Assembly: GCA_021414065.1 (NCBI GenBank)
Contig: JAIOPE010000178.1
Location: forward strand, 1-45,883
Reading direction: 5' to 3'
DNA from: Planctomycetota bacterium
GTDB taxonomy: Bacteria > Planctomycetota > JAJSAM01 > JAJVHW01
DNA: 45,883 nt
The position numbers and the translations under genes are program-made. Of this stretch, positions 32,332 to 41,123 are shown one piece after another (position 1 is the first letter of the stretch; each line of letters starts with the position of its first letter). Below the pieces are notes generated by a model that saw nothing but the letters and a program-made list of their open reading frames with translations, was not told the origin of the DNA and made no database searches.

Positions 32332-35300
32332 TCACTCGATCTCGCGGCGGACGTTGTCCACGGCGTTCGTCTGCCCCGTGCCCCACGGCGCGCGCAACAC
32401 GCTGTCGAGCACCTCGCGAGCTTCGACCTTCTGCCCGGACTTCGCGAGCGACCGCGCGAGATCAAGCCATCCGGCCGGTTCCGTGGACCGGATGCGAACG
32501 ACCTGGCGGAGTTGCACGACGGCCTCGGCGTGGCGCTTCGCGTTCGTGTAGACATCCGCCAGGCGGCGGTGCCCGTCGGCTTCGTTCGGCGCGTACTCGG
32601 CGAGCCCGGTGAGCGCGCGTTCGGCGTCGTCCGCGCGGCCGAGGTCGGTCAGCACCTTCGCGAGGCGCGGATAGAGATCCGGCTGCTTCGGCAGCGCCTC
32701 GATCGACGCCGCGAGCGCGTCGGCCACGCCGGCCGCGTCCTTCTTCATCTCCGCCGCGCGGACGATCTGCGCGTGGACGGTCGGGTCGTCCGGCGTGTGG
32801 CGACGGGCGACGACCAGGTGACGCAGCGCGGCGTCAGGCTCCTTGCGCTTCATGTGGACCTCCGCCAGCGCGAGACGGATCACCGGGGCGTCGAGTCCGG
32901 TCGCCGCAACGTCGGCCTCCCACTTCGCGGTCCACGCCGCCAGGTCCGGCACGCCCGCGATCGCGTCGCGCAGCCCCATGAGCGAACCCTGGCGGTTGTC
33001 GTCCGAGAACCCCCAGATGACCACCGCCGACGACGCCGCGTCCACGGCTTCGTCGTGGCGACCGAGTCCGGTGAACGTCTGTGCGAGCAGCCCGTAGAGA
33101 CGTGACAGTTCGCTGTCGCCACGCCCGCCCCGCGTCGCGAGACGCCGCTCGCTGATCGCCTCGGGGAGGATCACCGCGGCTCGCTCGTGGTACCCGCACT
33201 CGACGCACACCTTTGCGAGCGCGGCAGCGACGCCGTTCCTCGACAGCTTCCGCGCGACGAGGTCCGCGAAGTGCGCGCGCGTCGCGTCCACGAGTGCCTT
33301 GCCGTCGGCGTCCCGATCGACGCCGTGCAGCGCGCGGATGAGCCGCACGCGGTAGTCGAGAACGTCCGGACGCTCCGCGACGAGTCGCTCGGCGTGCGGC
33401 AGCGACTCCTTCCAGTGCTTCATCTCCTGGTGCCACTGGACGAGCCGGTAACGCCCGTCCTCGCGCAGCGCCTTGCGCAGGTCGGCATCTTCCAGCGTCC
33501 GAATCGCCTCGTCGTTCAGGCCGAGACCGCCCCACTGGTAGCTCGCCACGTGCAGGAGCACGGACGGCGCCTCCGGGCTCGCCGCAATCACCTTGCGGGC
33601 GACGTCCGCAAAGTCCCCGGCCTTCTCGCGCCAGAACTCGCGGGAGTTCTTCGAACCGTACATGTGCCGCCAGTTGCCCTGCACCGTGGAGAGGTCGCGT
33701 TCCAGCTCGCGCAACACGATCGCGAGGAGCCGCGGCTCGATGTCGCCGATCGCCGGTTGCTCGCGACGCCACTCGGCCATCCGATACCCGTACGAGGCCC
33801 AGCCCCCCTGCCGACCGCGGCGCGCTCGCCACGTCGGCTCCGCCTCGATCCGCTCGACCATGTACGTGAGCGCCGGGAGCGGCCCTGCGATCTCGTGGAT
33901 CGTCTCCGAGACCACCTGGACGAGATTCGTCGCCTGCTGCCCCACGCGAGGCATCGCCTCGACGAGCGCCCCCCGCGCGAACCGCAGGAGGTCGTCGCCG
34001 ACGCCCGGGATACGGACGTGCTTGTGCGCCGTGCTGTGCAGCGTGCAGACGATGCGGAGGAGGTCGTCCAACTGGTCCGGCGCGTGAACGAAGAACGCGC
34101 GCTCCATCCGGTCGCGGGCCGCGCGATACAGGTCCGCCTTCGATCCGAGCGACACCGTGCCGTCGCCCGCGAGGCAGTTCGCCCAGAGCTGGAAGATGCG
34201 GCGCTCGTACCACTGGCGCTGCACGACGCTCACCTGACGCGCGGTCTCGGCCGCGAGCCACGTCTCGCCCGCCGCGTACCGACCGATGGCCTCGTGCCAG
34301 TCGGCGAGCACGTCCGCGAGGTCCACCGTCTGCGGCGGCAGCACGCCGCCCGTAGCCTGCCGGTACTCGTCGAGCGCGGCAACGAGGCCGTCGATCGCGT
34401 CGTCGTGGCGCCCGTAGCCCCACTGGGTCCGTGCGAGCGCAGCACCGATGCGGAGTCGGTCCACGCTGCCTCGCGTCTCGACGCGGTGGAGTTCCTTCAA
34501 CTGGTCCACCTGCTCGGCCGCCAGCGCGGCGTCGGGCAGTTTGCCCAGAGACGCGAGGAAGTCCGCCATGAGACGGCGCTCGCCGGGCAGCCAGGTCCCG
34601 AGCCGCGCGGCGCGCAGATCGGCCAGCGCGCGCGCGGCGTGCGGTCCCCGCTGGTCCAGCACTTCCGCTGCGCGCGACTCCACGCGGACGAGCAGCAGCG
34701 CCAGTCCGCGACGGTCGGTGTCGGTCTTCGCCGACACGCGCCGCTCCTCGATTCGCAGCCGCATCTCGTCGCAGGTCGCCTCCTCGTGGACCTGTTCGAT
34801 CGTCCCGCCCGCGGCCTCCAGGAACCCGTAGATGCCCTCGGGCGTGTGACCGACGACGCCGTCGCCGAACGCCGCGAGGATCCGGAAGTCCTTGGTCGCC
34901 TGGTAGAGCCCGGTGACGGAGTAGAGCACGTTCTGCGGGTGCGACGACTTGCTGAGAAGCACGCGAACCTGCCGCAGCACTTCGTCGTCCATCGTCGGCG
35001 GCACGCCTTCCCTGCCGCGCGACTGCACGCGCCACCGCTCGTTTTGGATCCACATGTTCAGCGTGTTCTCGTCCACCTGCGCGAGACGCCTGTCGAGAGC
35101 GGACTCCCGCCGCGCCTTCTCGTCGAGCACCAGGTACCAGTCCGCGAGCGTCGCGTAGCCGGGCGCGTCGAGTTCGTCGAGACGAGCGACCTCCTCGAAC
35201 TGCTCCGCGGCGTCGCGCATCCGGCCCGTCTCGGCGAGCACGTACCCGAGCGCCGTGCGCCAGCGACTGTCCACCTTCGCCGGCTCGATCCACGAGCGGA

Positions 35301-38300
35301 GCGCCGCTTCGAGTTCGGGCACCCGGTCCAGCGCCACGAGCAGACGGAAGATGGCGTACCGCCAGTCGAGCGTCGATGGCTCCTTCTCCAGCCGGTCGCG
35401 GAAGAGTGCCACGACGCGATCTGCGAGCCCCTCGGGGGCGTCGCGTCGCACGGCTAGATAGGACAGCGTCAACACGCACCGCTCGCGCAGGATCACGGTC
35501 GCCTCGTCGCCGAGCGTGACGTCGCCGGTGTCGTCGGTCGTCGACAGTCCGGTCGTGGGCGGCGCGGAGAGCAGCAACTCCCGCGTCTCCGCCTCGACCG
35601 TCGCGGGTTCGGTGCCGAGTTCGGCGAGCAGGCCGAGTCGCTCGATCTCGAGCCAGGGGCGCATCGTCGCGGGGGCCGTCTTCGCCTCGACTGCGAGCCG
35701 CGCTGCGAACGCCTTGCGCGCGTCCGTGCGGACTGCGGCCTGACGCGACCGGAGATCCGCCCGCGGGAGCTTCTCGCGCTCGACCTGCGGCGGAAGCAAC
35801 GACTCCGCGCGGATCGCGACGATTCGTGACGTCAACCAGCGGACGGCGGTCAGGAAGCGCGCGCGCTGCTCGGCGTCCGTTGCCTTCGGCCCGACGAGGC
35901 GCGGAACGAGCGCGAACGCTTCGTCCTCCATCGCCTGCGTCCAAGGCACACGCACGAGCCGCCCCAGCAGGTCGTTCGCGATGCCCGGAACCGCGACGGC
36001 GTCGGCGGACTTCATGTCCTCGCGGAGGACGTCGGCCGCTTCGAGCGGTTCGAGGTGGCTGTCGAGAAGCTGGAGCGTCCACCTGCGAAGCTCCGCGCGT
36101 TCAGTCGCGTCGGTCGCGGCGCGCCATCGGGCCTTCACGCGGTCCGTGACGTCGCGCCAGACCTTCGCGTCCACACTGCTCCGGTTCCACGTGTGCCACG
36201 AGAGGAGCCTGACCAGGTCGAGTGCTTTCGGCGACTCGATGCCGCCGGGCGCGGCGAGATCGCCGCGCAGTTCCTCGATGAGCCGGTGGTGTTCGTCCGT
36301 CCGCTGCCAGCGGTAGTTCTGCACGATCCGCGACGCGAGGTTCACGTTCCCGGCCGGGTCACGGGCGAGGCGCCGGGCGAGGACCGCCAACGGGCGCGCC
36401 CACTTCACGTCGAACTCGTCGCCCCACCAGCGTGCATTCCAGTATGCGCCGACGTTCTGGCCGAGCGCCTGGTCGATCGCCGCCGTGAGCTGCGCGGTCG
36501 CGACGGCGTCCTTGCCGGGCAGGTCCTTCGCCTCGACGCGCGCAGCGATCCACGCGTCGAACGCGTCGATCCGGTCAAGGGCGATGAGTGCCGCAAGCTG
36601 GGCCGAGTACGGCGAGGAGTCTTCCGGCGCGGCCAAGATCCAGCGATCCGTCGCGACGATCACTTCGTCGTAACGGGCGGCGTTCCCGAGCAGTCGCACG
36701 TACTGAGAAAGGAACATCGAGAGGAACCCGGGCTGCGACTTCAGCGCACCCTGATCCACCATGCGGAACACCTCGGTCGCGCCGTCCACGTCGCCGGCGT
36801 TCGTCAGCGCGTTCATCAGCGCCATGAGTCGCTGCACGTTGCCCGGTTGCGCATCCCAGAGCGTGCGCCAGATCGCGATCGCCTCGGGATGACGACCGGC
36901 GTTGGACAGCGTGTTCGCGCGCTGTTGCTGCCAGTGGACCCGCTGCCATGCCAGCTCGCCGCGACTCGAAGCGCCGTCACACGCTTGCTCGAGACGATCG
37001 ATGAGCGTCAGTCGCTCGTCGGGCGACATTGCGTTCGACGCGAGTTGGAACACCTGCCGCGCGAGGCCGTGGGCCGCAGGGCCGCCGGACTTGACGACGC
37101 GCTCGGCCAGAGTTCGGAGGTGCGCAGCGAACTGCTCGCCGCGACGCGACATCGAGAGCAACGTCGCCTCGATCCAGTCGGCGCCGGGGCGCCGCGCGTC
37201 GGGAAGGTCCACGAGCGCGCGGGCCTTTGCCCAAGACGCCCAGGCGTCGTCCCAGCGGGAGAACGCCGCGTGGTCCACCGTGATCACGAAATGGTCCGCG
37301 AACGTGCCGTGCCCGTCGTGGACGGACTGCTTCGCCGCAGCCAGGCTCGGCTCCTCGACACCGAGGAAGATCGCGTCGGTTTGGCCGGAGAGGCCCGCGG
37401 CGAGGGCGGCGTCGAACTCGGCGGCGGCGACGGAACGAACGGACAACGCACGCCGCCACGTGACCTTGTCCTGGGCGTCGCTGAGCGACTCCTCGGTCGC
37501 GAACCAGAGTCCGCCGGCGAGGACGAACCCGCCGCGGCGCCGGACGTGACTGACCATCCCCCTGTCGAGCGCGCGCTCGCCGACGATGACCCGCTTCTCG
37601 ATGTCGATCGTGAGGACAAAGCGCTGATCGGTGTCGCCTGGAGACTTCAATTCGACTACGACGAGAGCGCCCTCACGCGAGACGATCCGCGCGGTCCAAC
37701 TCTTCACGTACCCGTGCAGGAAGTCGGTGCCCTGGCGGCCGACGATCTGCGACCACGTCGCCCGGTCGCTCTCCGCCGCGGCCCGACGCCGCCCGAGGCG
37801 CGTGCCGACGCCGAGCACGCCGCGATCCTGCGCGCACCACTGGTCGTACGGTTCCGCCCCGGCTGAACGCGTCGTCGTGAACCAGCGGTCCGGCGCGACG
37901 AGCGCCCGGCCTGTCTGCATGGGCCAGAACGTGTCGTCGTCCGCGCCGACGGCGCCGTCCTGCCACGTGATCTCGACGCGGGCATCCGTCCCGGCGGGGA
38001 GCGCCACGGGCTCCGCGGCGGACTTCAGGAGCGCGATGCTCTCAGGGTCCCACGTGGGTTCCGGCTGTGGGTCGGGCGGAGACTTCGGGGGAAGCGCGAG
38101 TCCGGGGAATCGCTGGAGAAGCTGCTGGCGAAGCCACGGCGCACCGTTGAAGTACGCAGCACTCGCGGGCCGCGATCCGCCGACGGGCTTGCCACTGGCC
38201 AAACTCCGATGCCCTGCCGGCGGCGGACCGCCGCCGCCGCCCTTCATCGGACCCGACGGGCCGGCCGGCGCATTCTCATCGAAGGAACGGTCGGCCAAGG

Positions 38301-41073
38301 ACGACTCCGACATCTCGGCGCTCTTCAGCCGCTCCTCCAACTTCGGCGACTTCGCGTTCTCCGAGAATCCGTCAACGTCGCTGCCCGGCGTCGCAGGGCC
38401 GCCCAGATCGCCGTCGGACTCGTTGTGATCTGCGAGTTCGGACGGCATACCGCCCTCGGCATCCCAGTCGCCGCCAGGGGGCGCCGCCGGGTCCGACGCT
38501 TCCCGCGAGTCCGGAGGAACTTCGCCCCTCGGCCCGCGGTAGCCGTCTGAGCCAGCCTTTGCGCCGACCGCGCGGCCCGATCCGCCGCCGATGCCGATCG
38601 TTGCGTTCGTGCCCGGGCCCTCGAACAAGCGGTCACCGTCGAATCGCCGATCGCCGGACGACGTGCTGATCGCCAGCCCCCGCCCGAGCCCCGAGATCTC
38701 CGCGAGCATCGACCGGCGGAGCCCCAGCCGCCACGACCGCGCCTTCTGCATCTGATCGCGCAGCGCCGCGGTGTTCGCGGCCGTGCGGGCGTCGGTGAAG
38801 AACCGCTCGCCGTCGCGCATCGCAACGCGCCGCCCGACGCCGTAGCGCTCGCGGTCCTCGTCGTTCTCGAGCACGAGGAACGACGTGTACGGCGTGATGA
38901 TCCCGTAGCTCTGGCTCATCGCGACGATCTCGTCCTTGATCGCGGGGGTGCGACCTTCGGCGAGCAGTGCGTCGAGGTGTCGACGGGCCCAGAGACGCGG
39001 CAGGAACGAGTTCCCGGTGCCCTCGGCGCCCGGCGCGACGGTCAGGTCGGCGTCGTACCGGACGGGCTTCCCGTCGAGCGTTCCGGTCACCGTGACGCGC
39101 CCGGACTGCGCAGCCTCGCCCTCGGGGAGGAACCGGCCGAGCACGATCTGTTGCGTCCCCGCCGCGAGATTCGGGAGACGCTCCGGGTAGACGCGCGCCG
39201 TGCGGATGCCCTCGAACGCCACCTTGAGGTCGCGGACGGCCGGTTGCGCGATCTCGGAGAAGAGCGCGTACGCCGTGCGCGCCGGGTCGTCGCCCGCAGC
39301 GCGGAACGAACCGCCGCGCGCGGCCATCGCTTCCATCACGCCCTGCTCGTAGCTCGCTCCGGTCGAGATCGCGTGGACGGACGCGCCCGCCGGGAACGCC
39401 ATGCGGCCGATGCGCTGCGCGAGTGCCACGGGGTCGGCGTCGCCGGTTGTCCCGATGCCGTCGCCGACGTAGATGACGACGGTCTTCGGCGTGGCGCGCT
39501 CCACCGCAGCGGCGAGCGCGTTGTCGATGTCGGTCCAGCCGAGCGAGCGCCGGGCGTCGAGGAACGCCAGCGCGCGGGCAACGTTCGCCTCCGTCGCGGG
39601 GAGGGCGTCGTCGGCGAGGCGGACGGCGGAACGATCGCACGTGAGCAGGCGGAACGTGTCGTCGGCGCCCATCATCGCAAGGGCCGACTCGATGAAGCGC
39701 CGCTGCGTGGCGCGGTCCACCGACGACATCGACCCCGACGTGTCGGCGACGAACGTGACGTCGAGCGGCGTGCCCTCAGGGACGAGGTCGCGCTTCCATC
39801 CGCCCGATGCAGCGTCCGGGGGCGCGAGGAGCAGCGCGAAGTAGCCGTCGTCGTCGCGGCGGTGCGCGACGGCGCGGAGAGCGGTCGTCGATTCGAGGCC
39901 GAGCGCGATCTCGAAGTCGCGGTCGGGCGTGACGTCCGACGCCGAGTAGTCGAGCGTCGCTTCGTGGGCGGTCTGCGTCACCCGCACCTCGTGCGTCGGC
40001 GACGTCGCGGAGACGATCGGCGTGGCGGACTGCACCGCGACGTGGATGCGCAGTTCGCGGAGCGGGTGCGTGCGGAGGAGTTCGCTGCGGAGCGCGTAGC
40101 GGTAGCGGACCTGCGCGCCTTCGAGCGGCAGCACCTGCGTGTACCGAACACGGATGCGCTTCTCGCCGTGCGGGAAGATCGGGAACACGCTCGCCTTGAA
40201 CAGGTTCCCGCCGCTCCACTCGAGCAGCCCCGGGTCCTTCTTCCGCGCGAGAATGTCCTCGTAGATGGCGCGGGCCCGCTCCCGTTCGATCAGGTCCGCC
40301 TCGACGAGTTCCTCGCCGACCCACATCCCGAATCCGCTGATCGACGCGCCGGCGGGCAACGGGAACGAGAACACGCCTTCGAGCGTGGCGCCGGTCGTGT
40401 TGACGAACGACTCCTCGACGGTCGTCTCCGCGATCTGGTCGCGGATTGTCACGCTCACCTTGTGGTATCCGACGTAGAGCGGCACGTCGCGCCCGTCCAC
40501 CTTCGCGAGGAGCGAGCCCATCCACTCGTCGGTCGTCGAAGCGCGGTAGCCGGTGAGCCAGCGCGGCGCCGCTGCGAGGATCGTCGTCGTGCCCGGCTTC
40601 GCCCCGGACGCGGCGCCCGGCGCGTCCGGATCGACGCGGACCACCGTCGCCTTCGTCACCGACGTCTCGAATCCGCCCGGGCCCGACACGGCGATCGGGT
40701 GCCCCTCGGCCCCGGCGACCTCGGCGTCCCCCGCCGTGATCCGCAACCGGCCGCGCGATTCCAGCCGCGCCAGCGCGCCGGGCCCGAGGACGAGCGAACC
40801 GCCGTCGGCGAGGCGCACCTCGGCCGCGTGGGCCCCGCGCGGCATCGTGCGGAGCTCGTCGCCGGGCATGAGCACCGTGCGCTGCGCGACCGGGCTCCAG
40901 CGCGTCCGCCCCGACGGCCGGACGAACGCCGTCCCCTGGAGGTCCGTCACCGCGCCGACACGTCCGTCGTCCGAGAGCGTTCCCGCGCCCGCCTCCGACC
41001 GCACGGGCCCGGCGAAGAGAACGCTCAGCGCCAAGGCCAGAGCGGAGACGACGACACGGAACTGGAATCGCAT
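32332..41073 (-). CDS. giant FecR-VIT-VWA-TPR exported protein
   Basis: A protein of 2913 aa. Signal peptide at 1-27. A FecR-like domain follows (about 38-150, with MPGDELRTMPRGAHAAEVRL and ADGGSLVLGPGALARLES). Next is a VIT domain (about 190-330, with GVFSFPLPAGASISGFGMWV and IYEDILARKKDPGLLEW), and a VWA domain (about 432-610) with an intact MIDAS, DTSGSMSS near residue 444 and the distal Thr in GWTDIDNA. A disordered Gly/Pro-rich linker lies around 830-980. The remaining 1900 residues are mainly helical TPR-like repeats (blocks such as AIAIWRTLWDAQPGNVQRL, DEAVDAASSAV). I chose the ATG at 41073 because GGGAGG lies eight bases upstream; 41091 is an in-frame alternative. Confidence 0.93.
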   Translation of the reverse strand: MRFQFRVVVSALALALSVLFAGPVRSEAGAGTLSDDGRVGAVTDLQGTAFVRPSGRTRWSPVAQRTVLMPGDELRTMPRGAHAAEVRLADGGSLVLGPGALARLESRGRLRITAGDAEVAGAEGHPIAVSGPGGFETSVTKATVVRVDPDAPGAASGAKPGTTTILAAAPRWLTGYRASTTDEWMGSLLAKVDGRDVPLYVGYHKVSVTIRDQIAETTVEESFVNTTGATLEGVFSFPLPAGASISGFGMWVGEELVEADLIERERARAIYEDILARKKDPGLLEWSGGNLFKASVFPIFPHGEKRIRVRYTQVLPLEGAQVRYRYALRSELLRTHPLRELRIHVAVQSATPIVSATSPTHEVRVTQTAHEATLDYSASDVTPDRDFEIALGLESTTALRAVAHRRDDDGYFALLLAPPDAASGGWKRDLVPEGTPLDVTFVADTSGSMSSVDRATQRRFIESALAMMGADDTFRLLTCDRSAVRLADDALPATEANVARALAFLDARRSLGWTDIDNALAAAVERATPKTVVIYVGDGIGTTGDADPVALAQRIGRMAFPAGASVHAISTGASYEQGVMEAMAARGGSFRAAGDDPARTAYALFSEIAQPAVRDLKVAFEGIRTARVYPERLPNLAAGTQQIVLGRFLPEGEAAQSGRVTVTGTLDGKPVRYDADLTVAPGAEGTGNSFLPRLWARRHLDALLAEGRTPAIKDEIVAMSQSYGIITPYTSFLVLENDEDRERYGVGRRVAMRDGERFFTDARTAANTAALRDQMQKARSWRLGLRRSMLAEISGLGRGLAISTSSGDRRFDGDRLFEGPGTNATIGIGGGSGRAVGAKAGSDGYRGPRGEVPPDSREASDPAAPPGGDWDAEGGMPSELADHNESDGDLGGPATPGSDVDGFSENAKSPKLEERLKSAEMSESSLADRSFDENAPAGPSGPMKGGGGGPPPAGHRSLASGKPVGGSRPASAAYFNGAPWLRQQLLQRFPGLALPPKSPPDPQPEPTWDPESIALLKSAAEPVALPAGTDARVEITWQDGAVGADDDTFWPMQTGRALVAPDRWFTTTRSAGAEPYDQWCAQDRGVLGVGTRLGRRRAAAESDRATWSQIVGRQGTDFLHGYVKSWTARIVSREGALVVVELKSPGDTDQRFVLTIDIEKRVIVGERALDRGMVSHVRRRGGFVLAGGLWFATEESLSDAQDKVTWRRALSVRSVAAAEFDAALAAGLSGQTDAIFLGVEEPSLAAAKQSVHDGHGTFADHFVITVDHAAFSRWDDAWASWAKARALVDLPDARRPGADWIEATLLSMSRRGEQFAAHLRTLAERVVKSGGPAAHGLARQVFQLASNAMSPDERLTLIDRLEQACDGASSRGELAWQRVHWQQQRANTLSNAGRHPEAIAIWRTLWDAQPGNVQRLMALMNALTNAGDVDGATEVFRMVDQGALKSQPGFLSMFLSQYVRLLGNAARYDEVIVATDRWILAAPEDSSPYSAQLAALIALDRIDAFDAWIAARVEAKDLPGKDAVATAQLTAAIDQALGQNVGAYWNARWWGDEFDVKWARPLAVLARRLARDPAGNVNLASRIVQNYRWQRTDEHHRLIEELRGDLAAPGGIESPKALDLVRLLSWHTWNRSSVDAKVWRDVTDRVKARWRAATDATERAELRRWTLQLLDSHLEPLEAADVLREDMKSADAVAVPGIANDLLGRLVRVPWTQAMEDEAFALVPRLVGPKATDAEQRARFLTAVRWLTSRIVAIRAESLLPPQVEREKLPRADLRSRQAAVRTDARKAFAARLAVEAKTAPATMRPWLEIERLGLLAELGTEPATVEAETRELLLSAPPTTGLSTTDDTGDVTLGDEATVILRERCVLTLSYLAVRRDAPEGLADRVVALFRDRLEKEPSTLDWRYAIFRLLVALDRVPELEAALRSWIEPAKVDSRWRTALGYVLAETGRMRDAAEQFEEVARLDELDAPGYATLADWYLVLDEKARRESALDRRLAQVDENTLNMWIQNERWRVQSRGREGVPPTMDDEVLRQVRVLLSKSSHPQNVLYSVTGLYQATKDFRILAAFGDGVVGHTPEGIYGFLEAAGGTIEQVHEEATCDEMRLRIEERRVSAKTDTDRRGLALLLVRVESRAAEVLDQRGPHAARALADLRAARLGTWLPGERRLMADFLASLGKLPDAALAAEQVDQLKELHRVETRGSVDRLRIGAALARTQWGYGRHDDAIDGLVAALDEYRQATGGVLPPQTVDLADVLADWHEAIGRYAAGETWLAAETARQVSVVQRQWYERRIFQLWANCLAGDGTVSLGSKADLYRAARDRMERAFFVHAPDQLDDLLRIVCTLHSTAHKHVRIPGVGDDLLRFARGALVEAMPRVGQQATNLVQVVSETIHEIAGPLPALTYMVERIEAEPTWRARRGRQGGWASYGYRMAEWRREQPAIGDIEPRLLAIVLRELERDLSTVQGNWRHMYGSKNSREFWREKAGDFADVARKVIAASPEAPSVLLHVASYQWGGLGLNDEAIRTLEDADLRKALREDGRYRLVQWHQEMKHWKESLPHAERLVAERPDVLDYRVRLIRALHGVDRDADGKALVDATRAHFADLVARKLSRNGVAAALAKVCVECGYHERAAVILPEAISERRLATRGGRGDSELSRLYGLLAQTFTGLGRHDEAVDAASSAVVIWGFSDDNRQGSLMGLRDAIAGVPDLAAWTAKWEADVAATGLDAPVIRLALAEVHMKRKEPDAALRHLVVARRHTPDDPTVHAQIVRAAEMKKDAAGVADALAASIEALPKQPDLYPRLAKVLTDLGRADDAERALTGLAEYAPNEADGHRRLADVYTNAKRHAEAVVQLRQVVRIRSTEPAGWLDLARSLAKSGQKVEAREVLDSVLRAPWGTGQTNAVDNVRREIE

Positions 41074-41123
41074 GGGGGAACCTCCCGACATACAGACGCA
41101 AACGACCGGCCGCGGTTCCCGGT

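Noticed and set aside
33187..35457. 756-codon plus-strand frame inside the giant gene
   Set aside because: Antisense to the TPR region; composition is that of a shadow frame.
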